In this document: in pieces, positions 45,756-53,257 of the stretch
Layout: every line of letters begins with the position of its first letter
Position numbering within the stretch: position 1 is the stretch's first letter
The notes under the pieces: model-generated
Databases searched by the model: none
The model's input: only the letters and a program-made list of their open reading frames with translations
Told to the model about the DNA's origin: nothing
NCBI RefSeq assembly: GCF_029207565.1
Contig: NZ_JANCMW010000001.1
Span: 62,001 to 126,000 of the forward strand
Direction of reading: 5' to 3'
Source of the DNA: Marinobacter iranensis
GTDB lineage: Bacteria > Pseudomonadota > Gammaproteobacteria > Pseudomonadales > Oleiphilaceae
Length of the DNA stretch: 64,000 bases
Made by a program: the position numbers and the translations under genes

Positions 45756-46235
45756 ATGGTTTTCAAACAGCTTGGTTATTCGCTGACGCTCATTCTGGCC
45801 CTTGGTATGCCCGGTTCCCTGTATGCGGAGTCGTCTGAAGACTCGTCGGTTGAGTCTTTGAAAAAGGAAACCCGGGAGCTCGGCCAGGCCCTGGAAGAGT
45901 TTGGCGCGGACCAGAAAGCCGAGGCGGAAGCGGCCATTGAAAATACACTTTCGGCCCTGGACAAGCGCATTGATACGCTTCAGCAGGAATTGGACCAGAA
46001 CTGGGACGACATGAGTGACAAGGCCCGCGAACGTTCAAGAAAGAGCCTGGAGTCCCTGCGGGAACAGCGGGAACGGGTGCAGAACTGGTATGAGGAACTC
46101 CAGACAAGTTCATCCTCCGCCTGGGAGCGAGCCAAGCAGGGCTTCTCGAATGCCTATGAGGCACTCTCCGAGCAGTGGAGCGAGACTGAACGCAAACTGA
46201 CAGATGAGTCCGACAAAGAGAAGGATAGCATCTGA
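45756..46235 (+). CDS. Secreted coiled-coil protein of unknown family
   Basis: The 159-aa protein has a signal peptide (about 1-23, ending LYAE) and a mature part predicted by eye as one long charged coiled coil with heptads (LGQALEEFGADQKAEAEAAI, then RIDTLQQELDQNWDDMSDKA). I do not recognise the family. GGAG lies 8 nt before ATG 45756. It is 54 bp downstream of shikimate kinase on the same strand and is probably periplasmic. Confidence 0.7.
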   Translation: MVFKQLGYSLTLILALGMPGSLYAESSEDSSVESLKKETRELGQALEEFGADQKAEAEAAIENTLSALDKRIDTLQQELDQNWDDMSDKARERSRKSLESLREQRERVQNWYEELQTSSSSAWERAKQGFSNAYEALSEQWSETERKLTDESDKEKDSI

Positions 46236-46268
46236 CCTGCTCTGCCAGGGACAGTAAAAATCGGTTAT

Positions 46269-46335
46269 GACCAACTGTACTGGTCGTTAATCCGGTTTAC
46301 TGTATCTGTTTTGTTTGCCAGTCACTGTTTACAGT
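46269..46335. promoter_or_regulatory. Two inverted repeats upstream of the second EamA gene
   Basis: GACCA-(7 nt)-TGGTC at 46269-46285 and ACTGT-TT-ACAGT at 46324-46335 lie 38-104 bp upstream of the EamA start, with further ACTGT words between them. They may bind a dimeric regulator. Confidence 0.3.
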
Positions 46336-46372
46336 AGGCAGACTCACACACGTTTGCCTCGCGGTTAACCGT

Positions 46373-47266
46373 ATGCCTCAGATCTTCTATTCGTTCTTCG
46401 TGCCCGCCCTGTTCGTCTGGTTGTGGAGCACCGGTTTCATCGGCGCCAAGTACGGATTGCCGTTTGCCGAGCCTTTTACACTCTTGCTGATACGCATGCT
46501 GTTCACACTCGTGTTGCTTAGCGTGCTCGCCTGGTTAATGAAAACCCGTTGGCCTGGATGGCGTGGTGCCGGGCATCTGGCGGTGACCGGTTTGCTGGTG
46601 CACGGTTGTTATCTTGGTGGGGTTTACTACGCCATCCAGGGCGGAATGCCGTCGGGGATTGTGTCGCTTATCGTTGGTTTGCAGCCGCTGGTGACCTCAG
46701 CGGTTGCGATCCTGGTGCTGAAAGAAAGTGTTTCGGCTCGCCAATGGTTGGGCCTTGCTTTTGGACTGGTAGGGGTAAGCCTGGTGCTGATGGAGAAGTT
46801 CGGTGCCGGAACAGCCACCTCTGGCTTTCCTCTGTGGACGCTCCTATGGGCGGCGCTTTCTCTCGGCGGTATATCTCTGGGTACCGTATATCAGAAGCGC
46901 AATGGCACCCAGGCAGATCTTGTGGCGGGCACTTTTATTCAGTACAGCGCTGCGGCCACGTTTTTTGCGGTTGGCGCATTTGCCTTCGAAACCCGTGAGG
47001 TGGAATGGGCAATGCCGCTGATAGGATCGATGATCTGGCTGGTTTTCGGCGTTTCGATCGGCGCCATCCTGTTGTTGATGTGGCTGATTCGCCGTGGCGC
47101 GGCCTCACAGGTGGCCAGTCTTTTCTACCTGGTGCCTCCGGTCACAGCGTTGGAAGCCTACTGGCTCTTCGATGAAAGACTGGGCGTGCTTGCGATGATC
47201 GGGGGTGCCATCTCCATCACCGGGGTTGCACTGGTGGTGACCCAGCGCAAGCAGGCAGGGCACTAG
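46373..47266 (+). CDS. EamA/DMT-family transporter
   Basis: The 297-aa protein has ten helices in two EamA repeats and typical landmarks: WSTGFIGAKYGLPFAEPF, SGIVSLIVGLQPLVTS, LGLAFGLVGVSLVLME. An inner-membrane exporter or importer of unknown substrate. ATG 46373 lacks a clear Shine-Dalgarno. Its stop codon overlaps the convergent racemase-like gene by 4 bp. Confidence 0.86.
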   Translation: MPQIFYSFFVPALFVWLWSTGFIGAKYGLPFAEPFTLLLIRMLFTLVLLSVLAWLMKTRWPGWRGAGHLAVTGLLVHGCYLGGVYYAIQGGMPSGIVSLIVGLQPLVTSAVAILVLKESVSARQWLGLAFGLVGVSLVLMEKFGAGTATSGFPLWTLLWAALSLGGISLGTVYQKRNGTQADLVAGTFIQYSAAATFFAVGAFAFETREVEWAMPLIGSMIWLVFGVSIGAILLLMWLIRRGAASQVASLFYLVPPVTALEAYWLFDERLGVLAMIGGAISITGVALVVTQRKQAGH

Positions 47267-48006
47267 TTCCAGGGGTTCATCCGGAACAGGGTGCCCAGGC
47301 CTGGTTGCGGGATGAGCTTGCCGCATAACCGCAACCCTTCCCAGAAGCTGACCTGGTTGGCGGTCAGCACTGGCTTCCCTGCGGCTACCTCCAGATCTTC
47401 CAGCCACGCTGCGGAATGCAGGGCCGTATCGGGCACCAGCAGTGCATCTGCATCCGGGTGGTTGTTGTCCGTTGCAAACCTCAGTACGGCCGCTTTATCC
47501 AGCGTGCCCACCTCTGCCGCGGTAATAATGCCATGGCTGGCAATCTGCACCACCTCGATATCAAAGTGTTCCAGAAACGCCTTGAACAACAGGGCAATGT
47601 CCTGAGGATACGTGGCCGCGATGGCAACGCGTTTGGCATTGATCGCTGCAATGGCCCGTGCAAAGGCCATGGCGGTGGTGGAGGCTGGAATATGGAGCGC
47701 GTTTTCCAGCGTTTCAATCTGTTCCCCGATACCGTCAATGCCCCGAACGAAGCTGGCGCTGGTAGAGGTCCAGAGAACCGCTTCCAGGTTCGCTTCCTCA
47801 AGATGTCCGGCGCCCTCGGTCAGGCGTTGCGGGCTTCCCATTTCCGTAAGGGCTTTGACAGTGTGGGCATCTTCGTGGAATGCCGTATGCACGACCGTTA
47901 CCTCTGCCGCTGGCGAGACCATTTGTGCCAGTCGCGGGTAATCGTCCTCGGCCGCGTGACCGGGGTAAAGAAACGCTATACGGGCGGCAGCAATGTTCTG
48001 TTCCAT
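47263..48006 (-). CDS. Asp/Glu racemase-superfamily protein without catalytic cysteines
   Basis: The 247-aa protein resembles the maleate isomerase/arylmalonate decarboxylase group: FLYPGHAAEDDYPRLAQMV at the start, WTSTSASFVRG, ITAAEVGTLD and KPVLTANQVSFWEGLR. Family enzymes use one or two Cys. At the first Cys position (usually xCTSxS) this has Ser81 in WTSTSAS; at the second (usually SCTxL) it has Asp193 in VPDTAL. It therefore cannot use the normal thiolate mechanism. It may be a non-catalytic binder, or use other chemistry. Same strand as the kinase gene but 94 bp away. Confidence 0.75.
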   Translation of the reverse strand: MEQNIAAARIAFLYPGHAAEDDYPRLAQMVSPAAEVTVVHTAFHEDAHTVKALTEMGSPQRLTEGAGHLEEANLEAVLWTSTSASFVRGIDGIGEQIETLENALHIPASTTAMAFARAIAAINAKRVAIAATYPQDIALLFKAFLEHFDIEVVQIASHGIITAAEVGTLDKAAVLRFATDNNHPDADALLVPDTALHSAAWLEDLEVAAGKPVLTANQVSFWEGLRLCGKLIPQPGLGTLFRMNPWN

Positions 48007-48100
48007 GGTTGAACCCTATTAGAAGCGTGACACTGTTGGCAAGGTCGGGGGCCGGTTCCAGACAGTTTGGGGCCGATCTGGTCGTATTGAAAGCGTTACG

Positions 48101-49819
48101 TCATTGGCCAAGAAGATAGAGGACAACGCCGGCGAGCAGGACAGACACACCCTGCCAGAACGCAACCGGATTACGCTCCAGCAGTGGCGGGCGGGTTTTG
48201 TTGAGGTAATTCTGGTTGGGGTGCCGCAGATCGAACGTGAACTCGGACAACTCCTGGTAACGTTTGTCCGGGTTCGGATGCACAGCTTTCCTGATGGTTT
48301 CATCGATCCACGCGGGGATTTCCCGGTCGTCGTCCAGCACCGAAGCATAGTTGAGCCTGCGCATGGCGGAAGCGGTGCGGGCTTTGGCCACTTGAGTTCC
48401 ATAGGGAAACCTTCCGGACAGCATGTGGTATGTGAGCACTCCCAATGAATAGAGGTCCGAGCAGGTGGTACCGGTTTCCCCCATGAAGTATTCCGGGGCC
48501 ATGTAGAGTGCGGTTCCGGGGATTTCGTTTGGCTCCAGCATGGTGGCCTCCGCGATTCCGGCCACCCGTGCTGATCCGAAATCGATGATTTTCACCGTAC
48601 CGTTGGTGTCTATCATGATGTTGTCGGGGCGGATGTCCTGGTGCAGGATCTCCATCCGGTGTAGCGCGTAGAGCCCCCGGGCAACCTGGGCAACGACGCC
48701 GCGTACCGTTTCCAGGTCCGGCTTCGGGTTGTCGATCAACCATTGCTTCAGGGTCTGCCCCTCAATGTATTCGGTCACCGTATAGAGGTAGTTACGCTGT
48801 CGCTTTTGCAGGCCGGCCTTGAGCACGTGGGCGCTGTTCACACGCCGTGCAATCCACTCCTCCATCAGGAACCGCTCCAGGTAGCCGGGGTCGCCCCTCA
48901 GATCAATGGAGGGAGTTTTCAGGATAACCTGAGTGTTGGTTTCCATGTCCACGGCCAGGTACACATGGCTGCGGCTGGTGGCGTGTATCTCCCGGAGTAT
49001 GGTGTAACCGTCGAAGGCTTGCCGTGCTTCCAGGATGGGGAGGAAGGGTAACGCTTCCGCCTGCCGATGAAGTTCGGCGGGTTTGTGTTCTGGCAGTTGA
49101 TCAACGCGGACGATCTGGACACTGAGGTTGTCGTCACTGCCGTTCTTGTAAGCGGCTTCGACCACGGTTTGGGCCGCTTCGTCCAGATTCGATGAGTACT
49201 GGTTGATGGTGCTGATCAGTTGTTGGGTCTCGGCGTATTCGTAAACGCCGTCCGTGGCCAGGATGAAAATGTCCCCCTCCTGCAGCGGCAGGGACTGGTG
49301 ATCAATTTCCAACAGGGAATCCACCCCCAGGGCGCGGCTGAGGTAGTTTTCTTCTCGGGAAACCCATAGCCGATGGTCGTTGGTGAGTTGTTCCAGGGCG
49401 TTATCCCGCAGCCGGTAAATCCGGGTATCGCCCACGTGGAACAGGTACGCCGTTGAGGCCTTGATCACCAGTGCGCTCAGGGTACAGACATAACCCTTGT
49501 CTTTCTCGTACTGGTACGGCCCGTTTCGTGTCTGGGCATGGAGCCAGGAGTTGGTGGCGGTCAGTACCCGCTCGGCGGATTTGCGAACGGACCAGGCTTC
49601 CGAGGTACAGAAATAGTCATCCAGGAAGCTCTTTACTGCTGTTTCACTGGCAATCTGGCTGACATTGCTGCTGCTGATTCCGTCAGCCATGGCAAAGGCC
49701 ATGCCCTTCATGCTGAGGCGCGGCTCGGCGGGCATGGCACAGCCGTGGAAGTCCTGGTTAGAGGGTTTTCGGCCCTTGTCGGAGTACTGTCCGGTGGAAA
49801 CCTTCAGGCGCTTGCTCAT
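48101..49819 (-). CDS. PP2C phosphatase - Ser/Thr kinase fusion with C-terminal TM helix
   Basis: The 572-aa protein has a PP2C domain (about 5-240) with metal-binding acids D46 (MADG), D131 (VGDTRIY), D190 (ATDGVY) and D229/D230 (GSDDN), then a protein kinase domain (about 270-530) with Lys301, HQDIRPDN (catalytic D395) and DFG (413-415), and a C-terminal TM helix (about 551-570). The glycine-rich loop is degenerate (EIHATSRSHVYLA has no Gly), so nucleotide binding may be altered. It follows the formate/nitrite channel gene by 64 bp on the same strand. In related bacteria such fusions sit in nitrate-assimilation loci; a role in controlling nitrogen uptake is inference. Confidence 0.88.
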   Translation of the reverse strand: MSKRLKVSTGQYSDKGRKPSNQDFHGCAMPAEPRLSMKGMAFAMADGISSSNVSQIASETAVKSFLDDYFCTSEAWSVRKSAERVLTATNSWLHAQTRNGPYQYEKDKGYVCTLSALVIKASTAYLFHVGDTRIYRLRDNALEQLTNDHRLWVSREENYLSRALGVDSLLEIDHQSLPLQEGDIFILATDGVYEYAETQQLISTINQYSSNLDEAAQTVVEAAYKNGSDDNLSVQIVRVDQLPEHKPAELHRQAEALPFLPILEARQAFDGYTILREIHATSRSHVYLAVDMETNTQVILKTPSIDLRGDPGYLERFLMEEWIARRVNSAHVLKAGLQKRQRNYLYTVTEYIEGQTLKQWLIDNPKPDLETVRGVVAQVARGLYALHRMEILHQDIRPDNIMIDTNGTVKIIDFGSARVAGIAEATMLEPNEIPGTALYMAPEYFMGETGTTCSDLYSLGVLTYHMLSGRFPYGTQVAKARTASAMRRLNYASVLDDDREIPAWIDETIRKAVHPNPDKRYQELSEFTFDLRHPNQNYLNKTRPPLLERNPVAFWQGVSVLLAGVVLYLLGQ

Positions 49820-49833
49820 GGTGAAATACGAAG

Positions 49834-49868
49834 GCCCGGCACTGCCAGGGACGGCAACAGTGCCGGGC
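49834..49868 (-). terminator. Hairpin between the formate/nitrite channel and kinase genes
   Basis: Arms GCCCGGCACTG and CAGTGCCGGGC (11/11, 13-nt loop) follow the channel stop by 15 nt and precede the kinase start by 14 nt. The downstream T content is poor (CTTCGTATTT), so partial read-through into the kinase gene is likely. Confidence 0.65.
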
Positions 49869-49883
49869 TTTCATCCTGGTCAG

Positions 49884-50726
49884 TTACGCAGGCACACGGT
49901 CAGTACTGGCGCTCTTGGAGAAATTGCGCTTGGCACCGGTGCGGATGTGGGTGGTGTAGAGAGTCAGGCCGGTGAAGGCGATGCCACCAACCAGGTTACC
50001 CAGAACGGTGGGGATTTCGTTCCAGACCAGGTAATCCATCACCGAGAAGCCACCGCCAACAATTATGCCGAACGGGAACAGGAACATGTTCACAACGGAG
50101 TGCTCGAAGCCCATGAAGAAGAACAGCATGATGGGCATCCACATGGCCAGTACCTTACCGCCGACGGTGGTGGAAATCATCGCGCCAACCACTCCCAGGG
50201 AAACCATCCAGTTGCACAGCATGCCGCGGATGAAGATAGTGAACCAGCCGGCTGCACCATACTCGGCATAGCCCAGGGTTCGGGCTTCACCGACACCAGC
50301 AATTTTCTCGGCGACCGCGCCTGGTTCTGTATTGAACCCGTAAGTGAAAATAAAGGCCATCATGAAGGCGACCGTCAGTGCGCCGGCGAAGTTGCCAGCG
50401 AAAACAAGCCCCCAGTTTCTGAGGATAGTGTTTGTGGAGACGCCAGGGCGTTTGTCCAGGAGGGCAAGCGGTGTGAGCATGAACACACCGGTGAGTAGGT
50501 CAAAGCCCATCAGGTACAGCATGCAAAAGCCGACAGGGAAGAGTACGGCCCCCAGCAGAAAACTTCCCGTTTGTACCGCAACAGTGACGGCGAACACGGC
50601 CGCCAGGGCCAGAATGGCGCCAGCCATGAAGGCACGGATCAAGGTGTCGCGGGTGGACATGTGAACCTTGGATTCTCCGGCGTCCACCATCTTGGTGACG
50701 AACTCTGATGGAACTAGATAGGACAT
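49884..50726 (-). CDS. nirC: Formate/nitrite transporter (FNT) family channel
   Basis: The 280-aa protein has six helices and the FNT landmarks (FPVGFCMLYLMGFDLLTGVF, NWGLVFAGNFAGALTVAF, GMLCNWMVSLGVVGAM, FMGFEHSVVNMFLFPFG). FNT proteins are pentameric channels for formate, nitrite or hydrosulfide. GAGGT precedes the ATG. The sigma-54 promoter, attenuator-like leader and adjacent kinase fusion favour a nitrite role in nitrogen assimilation rather than formate; hence the symbol is tentative. Confidence 0.85.
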   Translation of the reverse strand: MSYLVPSEFVTKMVDAGESKVHMSTRDTLIRAFMAGAILALAAVFAVTVAVQTGSFLLGAVLFPVGFCMLYLMGFDLLTGVFMLTPLALLDKRPGVSTNTILRNWGLVFAGNFAGALTVAFMMAFIFTYGFNTEPGAVAEKIAGVGEARTLGYAEYGAAGWFTIFIRGMLCNWMVSLGVVGAMISTTVGGKVLAMWMPIMLFFFMGFEHSVVNMFLFPFGIIVGGGFSVMDYLVWNEIPTVLGNLVGGIAFTGLTLYTTHIRTGAKRNFSKSASTDRVPA

Positions 50727-50766
50727 TCTTTATTACCTCATTCAACAGGGGAATTATTCCGGGGCA

Positions 50767-50820
50767 CAAAAAAACGGCGCCCACACGAAAACCTGATTGT
50801 CAGGTTTGTGGGGACGCCGT
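50767..50820 (-). terminator. Intrinsic terminator in the FNT leader (attenuator-like)
   Basis: Read on the minus strand, ACGGCGTCCCCACA pairs with TGTGGGCGCCGT (one bulged T and minor mismatches) around an inner hairpin AAACCTGA/TCAGGTTT, and is followed directly by seven T. This is a near-ideal intrinsic terminator, about 40 nt upstream of the channel start and about 60 nt downstream of the predicted transcription start, where it would stop transcription before the gene unless relieved. Confidence 0.75.
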
Positions 50821-50847
50821 TGTCCGGGTAGTGTTCAATGTGTGGGG

Positions 50848-50880
50848 CCTGTGATGACCCAACAGTCACTGGTCAATGTC
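50848..50880 (-). promoter_or_regulatory. Upstream hairpin in the FNT leader
   Basis: On the minus strand GTGA and TGACC pair with GGTCA and TCAC, leaving a 3-nt bulge (CAT) and an 11-nt loop. It starts at the predicted transcript 5' end and precedes the terminator hairpin, an arrangement similar to the two-hairpin leaders bound by ANTAR antiterminators such as NasR. Confidence 0.5.
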
Positions 50881-50892
50881 ACCTGTTTTAAC

Positions 50893-50906
50893 GCAATACC
50901 CGTGCC
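50893..50906 (-). promoter_or_regulatory. Sigma-54 promoter for the FNT gene
   Basis: On the minus strand GGCACGGGTATTGC matches the -24/-12 consensus (GG and GC exactly 10 nt apart; TTGC and CACG both intact). The start of transcription should be near 50881, giving a leader of about 155 nt before the channel ATG. Dependence on RpoN and an enhancer-binding protein such as NtrC is expected. Confidence 0.8.
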
Positions 50907-51158
50907 TGAATTTTCTGTCTTTTAAAAAGTCTTTTAATATCATTAACGTAAGGTTTGGGTTGCTATGAAATGGCGGATGAGGTTCGGTACCGGGATTCGT
51001 GGGGCGAACCTGGTGTGATTCAATTTGGTGCGCGCGCAAGGTCGATGCCCCGAAAATGAACCCCTCAATCGCAACTCAGGGAAGCGGCTCACACAATGTT
51101 CAACGGAACTGGCGGGATATGTCGGCACAGGCCAGGCCCTGACCAGCCTCGCAAAGGA
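50907..51158. other. Non-coding DNA upstream of the FNT promoter
   Basis: No convincing gene is present. AT-rich next to the promoter (50915-50950), then ordinary composition. It should hold the enhancer sites for the sigma-54 promoter, but I see no convincing NtrC dyad, only an isolated GGTGC half-site near 51027. Confidence 0.5.
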
Positions 51159-51377
51159 TCACGGGGTAATTTCAGTGGTACTCCCTGCCGGGTTGGCGGG
51201 ATCGTCCTCCGCAATAAGAAAGATCGCGCCTATAACAATAGCCAGGGCTGCAATCAGGACGGTTGCCGCGCCAATAATCGTTTTGAGCTTTGACGTTTGA
51301 AGGTTACCGCACTCCGGGCATTTTTTGCTTCCCGGGGGGAGGCTCTTTCCACAGTTGGAGCAAACGTTTGTCGCCAT
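51159..51377 (-). CDS. Zinc-ribbon single-pass membrane protein
   Basis: The 72-aa protein has two CxxC pairs (CSNCGKSLPPGSKKCPECG) forming a zinc ribbon, then one TM helix (about 34-55) and a short acidic tail. Such small ribbon-TM proteins are common and of unknown role. It lies 87 bp downstream of a DUF4112 gene on the same strand. Confidence 0.7.
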   Translation of the reverse strand: MATNVCSNCGKSLPPGSKKCPECGNLQTSKLKTIIGAATVLIAALAIVIGAIFLIAEDDPANPAGSTTEITP

Positions 51378-51464
51378 GGTGGTTATCCCGTCGGTTGTCG
51401 AGTGTGCCTGATTTCAAGGTTAAGCCTTGACGGCTGTAAGGCACAAATCCGTGATGATCCGGAT

Positions 51465-51923
51465 TCAGAGGGCAAACACACCAATCAGTGCCGTCACTAC
51501 CGAAAGAATGGCAATGATCAAAAGGAACTGCTTCCAGGGAAATGCAGGTTTTTTCTGAACGTTCAGCTCAGTTTCAAGGTGCTCACGGAGCAGTTGCACA
51601 TTGCGGGCATTGGCCTTCCAGGCAAAATCGAAGGCATCGCCAATGACGGGGATAAGGCCACCAAAAAAATCGATCAGCATGTTCCTGACCATCTGCAGTT
51701 TAACGCGGGTGCTGGCGCCGGCCCGTTGTGCTTCCAGAAGTACGTACAGGGACATGAGCAGGCCGGCCAGGTCTCCAAGCACCGGAACAAGGCCAATGAT
51801 AGGTTCAAAGCCGATGCGAAAGCGCGTAAACGGGATACCGATGGCGTTATCGGCCATCCGGCTGAACCGTTCAAGGCGAGCCAGGGCCGCCTGCTTATCT
51901 TCCCGGCTTATCGGTGTTGCCAT
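51465..51923 (-). CDS. DUF4112-family membrane protein
   Basis: The 152-aa protein has the DUF4112 core: RFRIGFEPIIGLVPVLGDLA, LLMSLYVLLEA, and NMLIDFFGGLIPVIGDAFDF with WKANARN, then one more helix near the C-terminus. An inner-membrane protein of unknown function. ATG 51923 is preferred; the longer upstream frame runs into the preceding gene. Confidence 0.85.
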   Translation of the reverse strand: MATPISREDKQAALARLERFSRMADNAIGIPFTRFRIGFEPIIGLVPVLGDLAGLLMSLYVLLEAQRAGASTRVKLQMVRNMLIDFFGGLIPVIGDAFDFAWKANARNVQLLREHLETELNVQKKPAFPWKQFLLIIAILSVVTALIGVFAL

Positions 51924-51936
51924 GACAGCGTTTCCG

Positions 51937-52644
51937 TTAATCCCAGGATTTGTTCTTGAGCCTGTAGAACTCCTCGACAACCGCGTCCATTGCCTCTGCG
52001 TCGTACTCACGCAGACCACTGACAACAAGCTTCTTGGAAACCTCGCCCGCCGTCTGACCATCGGAGATCAAACGGTAATCCAGCGACACGTTGCCTCGCT
52101 TCCCGTCGGGCTTCAGTTCCGCGTTGTGTAGCTCAAGATCCGGGCGGGGCGCGTCAAGGGTATCCAGCGCCAGGCTCATGCTTTGGTACATGATCATGGG
52201 TCGGTCCGGATTGAACATCACACCTTCACTTTCCATCAACGGTTTCAGGGTGTGGGGAAAGTTCTTGCCGGACGCAGCGACATAGCAGCGAGTGAAATTT
52301 GCGATGACGGTTTCATCGTGGGTACGCTCGCCACTGCGCTCAACCTCGATGTACACCTTGCCTTTGCTGTCGTAAACGCGGATCAGGCCGTCATCGTCCT
52401 CACGAAATTCCAGCGGAACATTTTCCCCCAGCAGGCTGCGGAAATGGAAGGTCATGTTCCGGGACAGCCCGAAGTGCGCTACCAACAGGGCAAACAGCAG
52501 GTCTCCGGGAACACAGAAGCGCCGGGCATCGGGGTTGTGGATGGGGTTGAAATCACCGGCCACCTCCTTCGCAAATCGGCTGGCCTGGGTTGCACTGATC
52601 AGCACGTGTCCGTCCTGGATGGAGTGGTAGCGTTCGAGAAACAT
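51937..52644 (-). CDS. DUF3581-family protein
   Basis: The 235-aa soluble protein has the family opening MFLERYHSIQDGHVLISATQ with SRFAKEVAGDFNPIHNPD, RRFCVPGDLLFALLV and a late KLVVSGLREYDAEAMDAVV. The N-terminal DFNPIH segment resembles MaoC-like hotdog dehydratases, so a hotdog fold is plausible. ATG 52644 fits the family start; upstream in-frame starts (52680, 52746) would add a basic extension. Followed after 13 bp by DUF4112, so the two are probably cotranscribed. Confidence 0.82.
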   Translation of the reverse strand: MFLERYHSIQDGHVLISATQASRFAKEVAGDFNPIHNPDARRFCVPGDLLFALLVAHFGLSRNMTFHFRSLLGENVPLEFREDDDGLIRVYDSKGKVYIEVERSGERTHDETVIANFTRCYVAASGKNFPHTLKPLMESEGVMFNPDRPMIMYQSMSLALDTLDAPRPDLELHNAELKPDGKRGNVSLDYRLISDGQTAGEVSKKLVVSGLREYDAEAMDAVVEEFYRLKNKSWD

Positions 52645-52809
52645 GCGTTGCCTTTTCGTTTTCGCAAATAGAGAACCCATGATAGTGGCCTGAAATGGCC
52701 TCTGCAGCAAGACACTACGAAACCAATGTCTAAGGCCCGGAGGCAAATAAAGGGTATCAGGGCCACGTTCGGGTGAAATGACGGAATAAAGCCGGGTAAT
52801 TGAAGTACG

Positions 52810-53094
52810 TCAGCTGGAAGACACCTGGTCGGTATGGCCGAGCGAGCGATCGGGGGAAACCTCGTTGCGAACCAGTTGCTTCAATTCCCGGATGTCCGGA
52901 AACCCTCCCTTCTCCTTGCGGGACCAGATTCGCTTGCCGTTGACATGAATTTCGAAGATGCCGCCACTGCCCGGTTTGAGGGTAAGTTCGTCCAGTTCCT
53001 CTTCAAAAGTGCTGAGCAGTTCCTGGGCCATCCAGGCGGATCGCAGCATCCACTTGCAGCCTGTGCAGTAGGTGATGTAGACATTGTTTGACAT
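52810..53094 (-). CDS. SelT/SelW/SelH (Rdx)-family redox protein
   Basis: The 94-aa protein has the family CxxC (YCTGCKWMLRSAW, Cys10 and Cys13; eukaryotic selenoproteins have Sec here) and a C-terminal thioredoxin-like strand GGIFEIHVNGKRIW followed by KGGFPDIRELKQLVRN. It should be a small cytosolic thiol-redox protein. GGAG precedes the ATG. Confidence 0.87.
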   Translation of the reverse strand: MSNNVYITYCTGCKWMLRSAWMAQELLSTFEEELDELTLKPGSGGIFEIHVNGKRIWSRKEKGGFPDIRELKQLVRNEVSPDRSLGHTDQVSSS

Positions 53095-53257
53095 GGTTTA
53101 ACTCCAGTAACCGATTAATGCGGTTGATCCAGGTCGGAAAGTACAAACCGGATACGATTTGTCACAGAAATTTCGGGCATTAACCGTAATGATGGGTATA
53201 TTGGCATTATTGCTCAAGGTAATTAGCCTAAACTACCATCGCTATGAGGATAGAAGC

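Noticed and set aside
50943..51128. A 61-aa minus-strand frame upstream of the FNT promoter
   Set aside because: Arg/Pro-rich, no ribosome-binding site, no recognisable features; treated as non-coding.
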